DNA of 64,000 nt from Novosphingobium meiothermophilum (GTDB lineage Bacteria > Pseudomonadota > Alphaproteobacteria > Sphingomonadales > Sphingomonadaceae), in NCBI RefSeq assembly GCF_003171715.1, contig NZ_QGHL01000014.1:1-64000 (forward strand), written 5' to 3'. A program made the translations under genes and the position numbers. How positions within the stretch are numbered: position 1 is the stretch's first letter; every line of letters begins with the position of its first letter. Shown here piece by piece: positions 44,244-53,685 of this stretch. The notes beneath the pieces are model-generated. The model made no database searches. It was not told the DNA's origin and saw only the letters and a list, made by a program, of their open reading frames with translations.

Positions 44244-44699
44244 ATGACCCGCTGGCCCCTGCCCGAACCGATGCGACTGGCGCTGGAGGAAGCAGCGCGG
44301 GCCGCGGCCGAGGGCGAAGTGCCGATCGGCGCGGTGGTCGTCAGGGACGGCAAGGTCATTGCCGCCGCGCACAACCAGCCCCGCGCCCTGAATGATCCCA
44401 CCGCCCATGCCGAAATGCTGGCGATTCGCGCGGCCGCTGCGGCACTGGGGCAGGAGCGTCTGGACGGGTGCGACCTGTGGGTGAGCCTTGAACCCTGCGC
44501 CATGTGCGCGGGTGCCATCGTTCATGCGCGCATCGCCCGCGTCTATTTCGGCGCCGCCGATCCCAAGGGCGGCGCGGTCGACCATGGCGCGCGGGTCTTC
44601 GACCAGCCAACCTGTCTGCACCGGCCCGAAGTCTATTCCGGCATGGGCGAGAGCGAGGCGGCAGATCTGCTGCGCGGCTTCTTCCGCGCCAGACGTTAG
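44244..44699 (+). CDS. tadA: tRNA-specific adenosine deaminase TadA
   Basis: 151 residues from the ATG at 44244; the frame stays open upstream, but the added residues are not family-like. The zinc deaminase motif is intact: H55 and E57 in THAEM-like AHAEM, and C85 and C88 in EPCAMC. It converts the wobble adenosine of tRNA-Arg(ACG) to inosine. No Shine-Dalgarno sequence precedes the ATG, and a promoter ends about 7 bases before it, so the mRNA may be leaderless. Confidence 0.92.
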   Translation: MTRWPLPEPMRLALEEAARAAAEGEVPIGAVVVRDGKVIAAAHNQPRALNDPTAHAEMLAIRAAAAALGQERLDGCDLWVSLEPCAMCAGAIVHARIARVYFGAADPKGGAVDHGARVFDQPTCLHRPEVYSGMGESEAADLLRGFFRARR

Positions 44700-44738
44700 A
44701 CGGACGTCGCTAGAGAGCTGTCGCCCGAAAAGGCCGCG

Positions 44739-45449
44739 CTAGAAGCTTCGCCAGATCTTCACGGGCACATTGTCAGCCGGACCGGTGCCCTTTGGACAGC
44801 GCGCAGGCTTCATGCGGCGCGAATGGCAAACGTGGATTTCGCGCAGCCAGCCGTCGCGGCCCAGCAGCAGGCGGATCATGTCGGGCCTGAGGCGCGGATT
44901 GGCGATGACCATGGCCTGGCGCACCTTGCCCGCGTTGAGGCCGGGCGTGCGTGAAAGACGGGCCATGTCGGGAAACTGCATCGCCTGAAACAGGGCGCGT
45001 CCCTGATCGAAATAGGCCGCAGGGTCATCGCTCATGCAGGTGCCATGCTTGGCCCATTCGTGCATGAGCAGATCGGCCGAAGGCGTGGTGCAGAAATTGC
45101 GGCGTAGCGTCTGCGCATCGGGCTGACGGCGGGCGGGGCAATATTGCGGATAGAGACCGTCCCGCCCATCGGGCCAGAGACCGTGGAGAATGAAGCCGAA
45201 GCGGCCATGCCGGCCTGAACACTGCGTGGCATGGCTCGGATCGTCCTTGCGCGTGCGGCAGAACTGAGGCGACCAGCTTATCGCAAGGGTATAGCCCGTG
45301 ATCGGCACGACGCGAGGCGGGCCGTCCGGCTCCGGCAGGGGCGGCACAGTGATCTGCGGCGGCACCTGGCACTGCCAGTCCTGCGCGGCTGCTGCCATGG
45401 GCGCCAGCGCAAGAAGCAGGGCGCAGCAGCTCCTCATGACGCCGGGCAT
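44739..45449 (-). CDS. Ribonuclease T2 family protein, exported
   Basis: 236 residues from the ATG at 45449 (45437 is equally possible). A signal peptide ends near AAAAQ. Both catalytic segments of the family are present: CAS I as FILHGLWPDG and CAS II as HEWAKHGTC, each with its histidine, plus several cysteines for disulfides. It is a periplasmic or secreted RNase that cuts RNA through 2',3'-cyclic phosphates, probably to scavenge nucleotides. It overlaps or abuts the small membrane-protein gene upstream. Confidence 0.9.
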   Translation of the reverse strand: MPGVMRSCCALLLALAPMAAAAQDWQCQVPPQITVPPLPEPDGPPRVVPITGYTLAISWSPQFCRTRKDDPSHATQCSGRHGRFGFILHGLWPDGRDGLYPQYCPARRQPDAQTLRRNFCTTPSADLLMHEWAKHGTCMSDDPAAYFDQGRALFQAMQFPDMARLSRTPGLNAGKVRQAMVIANPRLRPDMIRLLLGRDGWLREIHVCHSRRMKPARCPKGTGPADNVPVKIWRSF

Positions 45450-45454
45450 GGCGG

Positions 45455-45856
45455 TCAGGCCGCCTTGTCCTGCTTCAGCCACGCCGATGTGGCGGGCAGG
45501 AACATCAGCACCGCCGCCGCCAGCATCAGCAGGATGGCGATGGTCGAGAAGATGGCAAATGGCAGGCCGATCATCTTCGCGACCACGGGTATTCCGGCAA
45601 GTCCCACCGCATCGAGCGCGATGATGACCGCAAGGAACCAGCGCGCCACCCCGAAGCGTCCGCGCGTGATGACAAGGGTGAGGCCGATGGCGACAAAGGC
45701 ATTGGCAAAAGGCCCGATCAGAAGCTTGGTGCGATCAATGTCGAGTGCGGCGGCCATTGCCCCGGCATGAACCAGCACGTTGACAATGCGCAGCAACTGG
45801 CTGGTGATGACACCATATTCCAGGAGACGGACGGGGACGGGGCGCATATCGGCCAT
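45455..45856 (-). CDS. Small hypothetical membrane protein
   Basis: 133 residues with four predicted hydrophobic helices (roughly 12-37, 45-63, 70-92 and 98-122) and no soluble domain. I do not recognise the family. It lies 14 bases after nadC and just before the RNase T2 gene in the same direction, so it is probably cotranscribed with them. Confidence 0.7.
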   Translation of the reverse strand: MADMRPVPVRLLEYGVITSQLLRIVNVLVHAGAMAAALDIDRTKLLIGPFANAFVAIGLTLVITRGRFGVARWFLAVIIALDAVGLAGIPVVAKMIGLPFAIFSTIAILLMLAAAVLMFLPATSAWLKQDKAA

Positions 45857-45870
45857 GGCAGGGCGTTCCT

Positions 45871-46737
45871 TCAGGAAAGCGGGGTGAAATCAAGGCCGAT
45901 GTCGGCGGCAGGCGCGCTCTGCGTGAGGCGGCCGACCGAAACATAATCGACGCCCGATCCGGCAATGGCGGCGATCGTGTCGAGCCGGACACCGCCTGAC
46001 GCCTCGCATGGCACCCGCCCTGCCACCAGCGCCACGGCTTCGCGCAGAAGATCAGGTCCCATGTTGTCGAGCAGCAGGCGCGTGGCCCCGGCGGCAAGCG
46101 CGGGTTCGATCTGGTCGATCCGGTCAACCTCGCAGATCACGTCCTTCACGCCCGCGGCAAGCGCGCGGCGCACCGCTTCGGCAACGCCGCCTGCAACAAG
46201 GACGTGGTTGTCCTTTATCATCGCGGCATCCCACAGGCCCATGCGGTGATTGGTGCCGCCGCCCATGCGCACTGCATATTTTTCAAGGTGGCGAAGGCCC
46301 GGAATGGTCTTGCGCGTATCAAGCAGCTTTGCGCGTGTCTGGCCCATGGCATCGACATAGGCCCGCGTGAGCGTGGCCACGCCCGAAAGGTGCTGCACCG
46401 TGTTCAGCGCGCTGCGCTCTGCCGTCAGCATGGCGCGCGCATTTCCTTCAAGCCGCATCAGGTCCGATCCCGGCGAAACCCGCGCACCTTCTTCCGCCAG
46501 AATCTCGACCGTCATGTCCGGATCGAGCGCACGGAAGAACGCGGCGGCAATCGGCAGCCCGCAAACCGTGATCGCATCGCGGCTGTCCATCACGCCGGAA
46601 AAGCGCGCGTCGGCGGGAATCACGCTCTCGCTGGTGACATCATGCCCGCCGCACGGAAGGCCCTCGCCCAGATCCTCGGCCAGCGTTGCCGCGACGAAGG
46701 CTTCCACATCGAAGCCGGGAATGGAGAAGCTGCTCAT
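45871..46737 (-). CDS. nadC: Nicotinate-nucleotide pyrophosphorylase (carboxylating)
   Basis: 288 residues, standard length. Quinolinate- and PRPP-binding motifs are clear: LLDTRKTIPGLR, MGGGTNHRMGLWDAAMIKDNH, and EASGGVRLD near the end. It converts quinolinate to nicotinate mononucleotide in NAD synthesis. It heads a minus-strand group with the membrane protein and RNase T2; nadA and nadB are not in the window. Confidence 0.95.
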   Translation of the reverse strand: MSSFSIPGFDVEAFVAATLAEDLGEGLPCGGHDVTSESVIPADARFSGVMDSRDAITVCGLPIAAAFFRALDPDMTVEILAEEGARVSPGSDLMRLEGNARAMLTAERSALNTVQHLSGVATLTRAYVDAMGQTRAKLLDTRKTIPGLRHLEKYAVRMGGGTNHRMGLWDAAMIKDNHVLVAGGVAEAVRRALAAGVKDVICEVDRIDQIEPALAAGATRLLLDNMGPDLLREAVALVAGRVPCEASGGVRLDTIAAIAGSGVDYVSVGRLTQSAPAADIGLDFTPLS

Positions 46738-46804
46738 GCCCTCGCCCTATCGCTGCGGGGCGCGTGTGTCGAGCGGTGGCGCCTGCCTTACCGTGCCGCC
46801 AGCT

Positions 46805-46860
46805 CCAGTGAACCCGGCCCCAGTGAACCTGGCCCCAGTGAACCCGGCCTCAGTGAACGA
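46805..46860. repeat. 15-base tandem repeat abutting a stop codon
   Basis: CCAGTGAACCCGGCC at 46805-46819, one-base variant at 46820-46834, exact again at 46835-46849, and a partial copy (TCAGTGAACGA) from 46850 that contains the stop codon and last residues of the LytTR regulator. The array looks like duplication of the end of that gene. Confidence 0.85.
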
Positions 46861-47647
46861 AGCGCGCCACGACATCGCGATAGGAGCGCGATACCTTCAC
46901 CTCGGCGCCCGATGCCAGCACCAGGAAGCATTCGCCATTGGTGTGCGGACGGACCTGACGGACCTGATCGAGGTTGACGATCTTCGAGCGGTGGACGCGC
47001 TGGAACACGCGCGGATCGAGACGGCGCTCAAGATCCTTCATCGTCTCGCGCAGGATCAGCGAATTGTCGCCGGTGTAGATGCACATGTAATCGCCGGCCG
47101 CTTCGATGCGTTCGATGCTGTCGACATCGACGCGGAAGATCTGGCCGCGATCCTTGATGTTGATGAGCTTTTCGAAACGGCCTGCGGCCGGTTCGCCCTC
47201 GTCCTCGATTTCGGGCATGGCGCCGGGGGCCACTTCGGCCAGCACGGTCTTGAGCTTTTCGGCCTCCTCGCGCCCGCGCTTTTCCGAAATGCGGGTGCGC
47301 GCCCGGTCGAGCGCATCGGCCAGACGATCGGTCTCCACGGGCTTGAGCAGGTAATCGACTGCATTGGCCTCGAATGCCTTGATCGCGTGCTCGGAAAAGG
47401 CCGTCACGAAGATGAACAGCGGCGGGTCGATCTCCATCACGCCCTTGACCACGGAGAATCCGTCGAAACCGGGCATCTGGATATCACAGAAGACTAGGTC
47501 GGGCTTTTCGGTCTTGATCTTGCGGATCGCCTCGCGACCGTTCGAGCAGGTGTCGATCACCCCGACATCGGGAAAGGCCTGAAGGCGCAGTTGCAGCCCC
47601 TGGATCGCCAGCTTTTCGTCGTCGACGAGGATCGTGCGGATGGTCAT
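46850..47647 (-). CDS. LytTR family response regulator
   Basis: 265 residues. Receiver domain with DDE at 9-11, phospho-acceptor D55 in FCDIQMPG, and K in LLKPVET; a charged linker (around 120-155, rich in E and A), then a LytTR domain with EAAGDYMCIYTGD and RVHRSKIVN. The partner kinase gene lies 125 bases upstream on the same strand. The 3' end abuts a 15-base tandem repeat. Confidence 0.92.
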   Translation of the reverse strand: MTIRTILVDDEKLAIQGLQLRLQAFPDVGVIDTCSNGREAIRKIKTEKPDLVFCDIQMPGFDGFSVVKGVMEIDPPLFIFVTAFSEHAIKAFEANAVDYLLKPVETDRLADALDRARTRISEKRGREEAEKLKTVLAEVAPGAMPEIEDEGEPAAGRFEKLINIKDRGQIFRVDVDSIERIEAAGDYMCIYTGDNSLILRETMKDLERRLDPRVFQRVHRSKIVNLDQVRQVRPHTNGECFLVLASGAEVKVSRSYRDVVARFVH

Positions 47648-47772
47648 GCGGTTTCCTTGTTCACCCGGTAAATGGCATCACGTTGCGCCCCCGTGATGGT
47701 TCCCCCGTTGCGTCTGGATTTCGGCGATTGCCTTATCGCAGGACGATGAACCGGCCTTGAAGTTCCCGCACG

Positions 47773-48930
47773 TCATGCGATTGTTCCTGCGGGCCTGCGC
47801 GATGCGATCATGCCGGGCGCTGCGGCAGCGGGCGGTGCCTTTGCCTCGAAAGGCAATTCGAGCACGACCTGGAAGCCCCCTTCGGGCCGGTTGGAAATCT
47901 CGAAGCGCTGGTTTTCGCCATAAGCCTGAAGCAGCCGGTCGCGGATGTTGGCAAGGCCGATGCCGGTGGAATCGCTGCTGGCGCCAAAGACGCTGGCAGG
48001 GTCGGTGCCCGCAGGCAGACCCGGCCCGGTATCCGAAACCCTGACGCGCAGCATCGGGCCGACAAGTTCCGCCTCGACCGTGATCTCTGCCCCGTATTCC
48101 AGCGGGCTGACCGCATACTTGATGGCGTTTTCCACCAGCGGTTGCAGCAGCAGCGACGGCATGAGCGCGTTCATCACGGCATCATCGATGCGGAAATCGG
48201 TGCGCAGGCGATCCTCGAAGCGCATCCGCTCGATGTCGAGGTAGAGCTTGAGCGTCTCGATCTCCTGCGCCACCGTCACGCGCGCCGTCGGCTCGTTGAC
48301 GAGGGTGTAGCGCAGGAACGAGGACAGGCGCGAAAGCATGGCATTGGCCGGTTCCGTCTGCTTGAGCAGGACCAGCGTGGAAATGGAGTTCAGCGTGTTG
48401 AACAGGAAGTGCGGGTTGAGCTGATAGCGCAGCATCGCCAGTTGCGCGCTGGTGGCCTGTGCTTCCAGCCGCATGAGCTGATCGTTCTGTTCTTCCACCT
48501 GCAGGAAGAAGTTGATCGCGTAGTAAAGCCCCGTCCACGAAATCAGCAGCGTGAGATCGAGGTAGAACACGCCAAGGAAAAGCTGCGCGAAGCTGGCATC
48601 GCTGCCCTGCCGGTAAAGGCTGATGACCCATGAATCGATGAAGGCATAAAGCCCCACCGCCACCGACAGCGCGAACGCGGTAATGCCCCAGGTAATCAGC
48701 GGTCGGCGGTTGATGAGCGCCCGGTAGATCACCGAGAGGATCAGCGAGATCGAAAAGCCCGTGATCGTGGCGATCACCACGATGACAAGGAACGACCACG
48801 GCTGGCCGTTGGCGATCGAGGACATCGCGCGCAGCAGCATCGCGCCGCCCCAGCCAAGGAACTGCAGGCGCCAGAACGCGCGGTTCTTGTTGCCGAAGAA
48901 CGGCGTGGGTCTGAACGGCAGGGCTGCCAT
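47773..48930 (-). CDS. LytS-type sensor histidine kinase
   Basis: 385 residues with four membrane helices in the first 145 residues and no large periplasmic domain. The kinase box QLNPHFLFNTLNSIST places the phospho-histidine at H174, and LVENAIKYA, DTGPGLP and GIGLANIRDRL make a complete HATPase. It is paired with the LytTR regulator downstream. The small sensor suggests it detects a membrane-related signal. It is a second, separate pair of the type also seen at 10-12 kb. Confidence 0.92.
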   Translation of the reverse strand: MAALPFRPTPFFGNKNRAFWRLQFLGWGGAMLLRAMSSIANGQPWSFLVIVVIATITGFSISLILSVIYRALINRRPLITWGITAFALSVAVGLYAFIDSWVISLYRQGSDASFAQLFLGVFYLDLTLLISWTGLYYAINFFLQVEEQNDQLMRLEAQATSAQLAMLRYQLNPHFLFNTLNSISTLVLLKQTEPANAMLSRLSSFLRYTLVNEPTARVTVAQEIETLKLYLDIERMRFEDRLRTDFRIDDAVMNALMPSLLLQPLVENAIKYAVSPLEYGAEITVEAELVGPMLRVRVSDTGPGLPAGTDPASVFGASSDSTGIGLANIRDRLLQAYGENQRFEISNRPEGGFQVVLELPFEAKAPPAAAAPGMIASRRPAGTIA

Positions 48931-48963
48931 GGCGCTGGTTGTAACGACTGGTTCAGCCCAGCG

Positions 48964-49770
48964 CTAGAGCGCCTTGCCCGTGCGGGCCGCATCGATGGCC
49001 GACTGGAGATCGGCGGCCGGAACCGCGCCGTTGATGATGCGCCCGCCGATGATCCAGGCGGGCGTCCCGTTGATGCCAAGTTCGCGCGCGATTTCGAGGT
49101 TGCGCTGCAATTCGGCGGTCACATCCGCGCGCGCCGAGGCAGTGCGCGCGGCGGCCAGATCGAGACCTGCGGCAGTGGCGGCGGCGGCGATGCTGGACGG
49201 CGATGGGCGTTCGCCAGCGAACATGGCCGCATGATAGGCCGGATACTTGCCCTGCGCCGCCGCGGCGAGCGCCATGCGCGCGGCATCCTCGCTTTCGGGG
49301 GCGATGATCGGCAGTTCGCGCACCACCACCCTGAGATCGGGATTGGCGGCCACGAGCGCCTCGATCGCTTTCACGCTCTGGCGGCAGTAGCCGCAGGCAA
49401 AGTCGGTGAACTCGACCAGTGTCACGCGCCCCTTCGGATTGCCCAGAATTGCGCCGGGAAAGGGCTTCTCCACCTCGGCGCGCATGGGCGCCAGCCGGCT
49501 TTCGGCATCGCGGCGATGCAGGCGTTCCATCGCTTCGGGCAGGACTTCGGGATGATCGAGGATATAGGCGCGCACAAGGCTTTCGATGGCGGCGCGCTCC
49601 TTGCTGCTGATCCCGGCGCTTGCCAGGCTTGCTTCAAGCTGCGCATCTGCCGCATCGGGCGATCCGGCGCGGTGCTGCTGGAACCACCAGCCGGCCACGG
49701 CACCGGCAACGGCGAACATGGCGGCAGTGGCGGCGAAAAGGCCGAAGCGGCGGGGCTGGTGGTCGGTCAT
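48964..49770 (-). CDS. DsbA/Com1-like thiol-disulfide oxidoreductase
   Basis: 268 residues with one N-terminal membrane anchor (about 10-30). A ScsC-type N-terminal segment (ERAAIESLVRAYILDHPEVL) precedes the thioredoxin fold, whose active site is CGYC (C126, C129), with the cis-proline loop NGTPAWII. It forms or shuffles disulfides in periplasmic proteins. It lies 11 bases after the M48 protease gene in the same direction. Confidence 0.88.
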   Translation of the reverse strand: MTDHQPRRFGLFAATAAMFAVAGAVAGWWFQQHRAGSPDAADAQLEASLASAGISSKERAAIESLVRAYILDHPEVLPEAMERLHRRDAESRLAPMRAEVEKPFPGAILGNPKGRVTLVEFTDFACGYCRQSVKAIEALVAANPDLRVVVRELPIIAPESEDAARMALAAAAQGKYPAYHAAMFAGERPSPSSIAAAATAAGLDLAAARTASARADVTAELQRNLEIARELGINGTPAWIIGGRIINGAVPAADLQSAIDAARTGKAL

Positions 49771-49781
49771 TCTCGTCAGCC

Positions 49782-51191
49782 TTAGCGCGATCTGCGCTGG
49801 CGTTCCATCATGGCCCGCGCAGACATGGCGATATCCTGCGCGCGCAGCCAGTCGGGCGTGCCCTTGGGCAGCGCGGATTCGGCGGCTTCGGCGCTGCGCA
49901 GCGCGGCGGGGATCTGCCCGGTCATCAATTGCTGTTCGGCGCTGGCAAGGCGCGCCCGCGCGCTGTCGCCGCGCGCTTCATAGACCACGCCAAGCTGATA
50001 CCAGGCAAAGGGGTTTTCCTTGTCGCGCACAATGGCGGCGCGCAGCACCTTTTCGGCTTCGGCATAGTTGGCCTGGTCGTCGGTCGCGATCAGCGCATGG
50101 CCAAGCGTGGTGGCAATGAGCGGCGCATTGTCGGTGAGCGCCACGGCCTTTCGCAGGGGAGCAATCGCCTCGGCCGGACGTCCCGATTCAAGCAGGATCT
50201 GGCCTTCCAGTTCGAGGAAGTAGGGATTGTCGGGATCGCTGGCGATGAGCGCGCGCGATTCGGCAAGCGCCTTGTCGGGATAGGCGTCCTTGTGAAAGGC
50301 ATAGGCGCGGGCGTAGCGCGCGGGAACATCGGTCAGATATTCGGGGTAGGCGCGCAGCGTGTCCTGCGGGTCGGCAAGATAGCCGTAAAGCTTGGCCTTG
50401 ACGCGCAGGAACCGCGCCTGAAGATCGGGCGGCGAGGGCTTGTTCCACGCAGGATCCTGCTGATAGGTATCGAGCAGGGTGGCAAGGCGGTCTGCCGTCA
50501 TCGGGTGGGTGCGGTAGAACTCGGCATCGGGGTTGCTGCGCGCGCTGTAGCCATAGCGGTATTCAAGGTTCTGGAGTTTCTTGAAGAACTCGATCGAACC
50601 GCGTCCGGAAATGCCCGCATCGGCAAGAAACTTGGCTCCAGCGGCATCGGCGGAGGATTCCTGCGCGCGGCTGAAGGCAAGGAACTTGCCCATGGCGGCC
50701 TGCTGCCCGGCCATGAACACGCCCATTGCCGCCTCGGCCGATCCAGCGGCAGCGGCAAGCCCGCCCAGCAGCAGCGAAAGCACGGTGATGCCGGTGGCGG
50801 GCTTCAGCCCTTCATCGAAGCGCACGATGTGCCCGCCGGTGATATGGCCAAGCTCGTGCGCGATGACGCCTTGCAGTTCGTTCACGTCATCCGCCGCGCC
50901 GACCAGCCCGGAATGGATGTAGATGGCCTGCCCGCCCGCAACGAAGGCATTGATCGAACCATCGTTGAGCAGAACGAGGTCTATCGCCTGCGGATTGAAC
51001 CCGGCGGCGCGGAAGATCGGCGCCGAGGCATCGCGGAACAGGGCTTCGGTTTCGGCATCGCGCAGCACCGATTGCGCCGCCGCCGGTTGCACGCACAGCG
51101 AAAGCGCCGCGATCAATGCCAGCAGGCGGCCAATTGCGCGCGGGATCAGTGTGGCCGGGCGTGCGGCGGGGGGGATGGCGCGTTCCGTCAC
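49782..51191 (-). CDS. M48 family metalloprotease with TPR domain (BepA-like)
   Basis: 469 residues from a GTG at 51191; an upstream in-frame ATG overlaps the neighbouring hydrolase. A signal peptide ends near PAAAQ at about residue 40. The zinc motif is AHELGHITGGH, with the third ligand in QESSADAAG. TPR-like repeats fill the C-terminal half (from about residue 330). The arrangement matches BepA/YfgC, a periplasmic protease-chaperone that guards outer-membrane protein assembly. Confidence 0.9.
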   Translation of the reverse strand: MTERAIPPAARPATLIPRAIGRLLALIAALSLCVQPAAAQSVLRDAETEALFRDASAPIFRAAGFNPQAIDLVLLNDGSINAFVAGGQAIYIHSGLVGAADDVNELQGVIAHELGHITGGHIVRFDEGLKPATGITVLSLLLGGLAAAAGSAEAAMGVFMAGQQAAMGKFLAFSRAQESSADAAGAKFLADAGISGRGSIEFFKKLQNLEYRYGYSARSNPDAEFYRTHPMTADRLATLLDTYQQDPAWNKPSPPDLQARFLRVKAKLYGYLADPQDTLRAYPEYLTDVPARYARAYAFHKDAYPDKALAESRALIASDPDNPYFLELEGQILLESGRPAEAIAPLRKAVALTDNAPLIATTLGHALIATDDQANYAEAEKVLRAAIVRDKENPFAWYQLGVVYEARGDSARARLASAEQQLMTGQIPAALRSAEAAESALPKGTPDWLRAQDIAMSARAMMERQRRSR

Positions 51192-51201
51192 AGCCCCGAC
51201 C

Positions 51202-52173
51202 TTAGGCGCCGGGTGCCTGAACCGCAACTGAAGCAGGCGCTTGGCGGGCCGAGGTTGCCCGGCGCAGGAAGGGCAGCACGGCATCAAGCAGGCGTGTATC
51301 GCGCGAGAACGGGCGCGCCAGCATCATGATGATGCGTTCATGGCCTACGCCTTCGAGGATGACAGGCGCGGTAGGGGCGCCGGCCTCGGTCAGGAGCCGG
51401 GCCAGACGGCGCGAATTGCGCGGCTTGACGCGCGTGTCCTCGTCGCCCGTGACCAGCAGCAGCGGCGGGGCATCGGCGCGCACGAAATTGACCGGCTGGG
51501 TTGCGGCAGGGTCCGCCGCCTTGCCGAAGCTGTGGATCGTGGCGGGCGTATCAAAGGGGAGGAAATCGAAAGGGCCTGCCAGCGAGACCGTGCCGCCGAT
51601 CATTGCCGGATCAAGCCCCACGCCGCGCAGCCACTGCGGATCGAGCGTGAGCATGACCGCATTGTAGGCACCCGCCGAATGGCCCATCAGGGCAAGGCGT
51701 GACGGATCGCCCCCGCCCTTCGCGGCATTCTCGTGCACCCAGCGCAGCGCGGCCGCGCCATCTTCGAGCATGGCCGGAAACCGTGCCGCCGGATAGAGCC
51801 GGTAGCCTGCCAGAACCACGGCATAACCCTGCGCGCAGAAGGTGCGGGCGATGAAGCGGTAATCGTGCGGATCGCCGCTCGACCAGCCGCCGCCATGAAT
51901 GAACACCAGCACGGGCAGCGGGCCTTGCGCGTCTGCGGGCACAAACATTTCCAGCTTCTGTGCCGGGTCCGCACCATAGCGGGCGCTTGCAGAAAGACGG
52001 ATCGCACCATCGCCGCCGCTCAGCAGCCGGTCGGCCCCGTCGAGCACGGCGACCGCATTGTTGCGCATGGCATGGCGCCATGCGGCATGGCTGAGCGCGC
52101 CAAGCAGCACGAGGCTGAGCACTGTCCAGCCGATCCAGCCCATGCGTCGTCTGCCCTTTGCCGCTTCCGTCAT
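51202..52173 (-). CDS. Membrane-anchored alpha/beta hydrolase (carboxylesterase type)
   Basis: 323 residues from the ATG at 52173; other ATGs lie ten codons away. One N-terminal membrane helix (WIGWTVLSLVLLGALSHAAW) anchors a hydrolase with the oxyanion motif HGGGW, the nucleophile GHSAGA, the acid region GDEDTRVKP and the histidine in GVGHERI, like hormone-sensitive-lipase and BD-FAE esterases. Active site outside the inner membrane is likely. The substrate is an ester of unknown type. Confidence 0.88.
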   Translation of the reverse strand: MTEAAKGRRRMGWIGWTVLSLVLLGALSHAAWRHAMRNNAVAVLDGADRLLSGGDGAIRLSASARYGADPAQKLEMFVPADAQGPLPVLVFIHGGGWSSGDPHDYRFIARTFCAQGYAVVLAGYRLYPAARFPAMLEDGAAALRWVHENAAKGGGDPSRLALMGHSAGAYNAVMLTLDPQWLRGVGLDPAMIGGTVSLAGPFDFLPFDTPATIHSFGKAADPAATQPVNFVRADAPPLLLVTGDEDTRVKPRNSRRLARLLTEAGAPTAPVILEGVGHERIIMMLARPFSRDTRLLDAVLPFLRRATSARQAPASVAVQAPGA

Positions 52174-52245
52174 GGCAGCAGGGCTAGCAGGCTCCTGCCC
52201 GCAGGGCAAAGCGCCTCTCAGGTCAGGTCATTCCGGCAGGGGGAC

Positions 52246-53676
52246 TCAGCCGACAAGGTGGCGCGCGGCGCGTTCAATCAGCGCCGCATCGTCATGCACT
52301 TCGCCCAGCGCCACCACTTCCCCGTTCTCCAGACGGCGGACCATGACCAGCGCGAATTCGCAGCTTTCGGGCACGGCGATCCCGGCCACCTTGCGCGTGG
52401 GCAGGCTGCGCAGCGTTTCGGCCAGAGCTTCGGGCGCGCGCCGGGCCAGTGCCTTGCCCGCATCCTCGCGGCGCAGGCGGCGCTCGGCGTTGACCACACC
52501 CTTGAGGCCGCCGGGCGCATCGGAAAGATAGGCGGCGAGCTGGCCCCGGCCAAGGCCGATGCGCTGTGCATGGGTAAGCGCGGTGGCATATTCGGTCAGC
52601 CGCGTCTTGTCGTAATCGGCACCGAACACGAGCTTGACCACCGGGGTCATCGGCGCCCGCTCCTGCATCGTCAGGCCCGCATCGGCCAGCAGTTCGGCAA
52701 AGTCTCCCGGCGCATCCTGTGCGGCCAGCGCAAAGTCCCATGCGCGGCCGATGGCGGCATAGAGAGTCGCGCGGGTGCGGTCTTCGCTGGAATGGGCGGC
52801 ATTGGCAAGTTCGCGCGCTGCGGCCAGCCAGTCGGCCAGCGCTTCGGGTTCTGTCCCGGCGCCTGCATTGCCCGCACCTGTATCGGATGCCTTGCCGGAC
52901 AGCGGGAAGATGTCGTCGTCAAGGCCGAAGGCGGGCGCGGGAAAGCTGTCGAGATCAGGCGCGGCATCGGCCGATGCCGGGCCGTCGGCCCAGATGTCAC
53001 CCGCCTCGATCAGCGGGCGGCGCGGCAGTTTCCTTGCCGGAGCGTTTTCAAGCGCCTGTTCGATTTCCAGGAGCAGTTCGTCGGTCGTCGCCTGATCGGC
53101 CACTTCCTTCCAGTTGATGGCGCCCATGATGTAATCGATGGCGCTGCCATTGGACGAGAACGGCAGGAGGATGCCGCGATAGAGCACGGTGCGGCCGTGC
53201 TGGTTCACGAACTCCGCCTCGAACCCGATCGGCGCCTGATTGGCGATGATCTGGAGATAGTGGTCGGTGATGCGCGAAAGCAGCGAGCGTCCGGGCACAT
53301 CGCTCAGGCGCTGGATGGCGCTGCGGGTGCCGCATTCCTCGGCCAGCCTTGCGCCAAGGAAGGTGATCGCCGGATCCTCGATGCCGTTGTCGAAATGGAG
53401 CAGCACGAGATTTTCGGAAAAGTCAGGATGATCGCCTTCGAGGAACGAAGTGACCGAGGGGAAGGCATCCGTGCCCAGCAGGCTGGCCCAGTAATTGTAG
53501 GCGCGCACCTGCATCCGGCGTTCGTCCTGCCCCAACAAGGGCGGCGGTTCGCTGGCTGCGTCGTCTTCGGGCGCATCGGGTTCGCGCGTGACATGTTCGA
53601 AGCCGGAAAGATCGAGTTCGGCTTCCCTGTCCAGATCGAGGCTGGCGTCCCGATCAAATCCGCGCAACGTATCCAT
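52246..53676 (-). CDS. PAS-like domain protein of unknown function
   Basis: 476 residues. The region about 55-190 follows the PAS_5 pattern (YNYWASLLG, FSENLVLLHF, ITFLGARLAEECG, PGRSLLSRITDHYLQ, GFEAEFVNQHG). The rest is acidic and alanine-rich, without a recognisable output domain. The C-terminal helices (residues 370-476) resemble no family I know. It could sense a ligand and regulate a partner. Its leader contains two hairpins (53686-53709 and 53713-53749). Confidence 0.7.
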   Translation of the reverse strand: MDTLRGFDRDASLDLDREAELDLSGFEHVTREPDAPEDDAASEPPPLLGQDERRMQVRAYNYWASLLGTDAFPSVTSFLEGDHPDFSENLVLLHFDNGIEDPAITFLGARLAEECGTRSAIQRLSDVPGRSLLSRITDHYLQIIANQAPIGFEAEFVNQHGRTVLYRGILLPFSSNGSAIDYIMGAINWKEVADQATTDELLLEIEQALENAPARKLPRRPLIEAGDIWADGPASADAAPDLDSFPAPAFGLDDDIFPLSGKASDTGAGNAGAGTEPEALADWLAAARELANAAHSSEDRTRATLYAAIGRAWDFALAAQDAPGDFAELLADAGLTMQERAPMTPVVKLVFGADYDKTRLTEYATALTHAQRIGLGRGQLAAYLSDAPGGLKGVVNAERRLRREDAGKALARRAPEALAETLRSLPTRKVAGIAVPESCEFALVMVRRLENGEVVALGEVHDDAALIERAARHLVG

Positions 53677-53685
53677 CAGCTTTTC

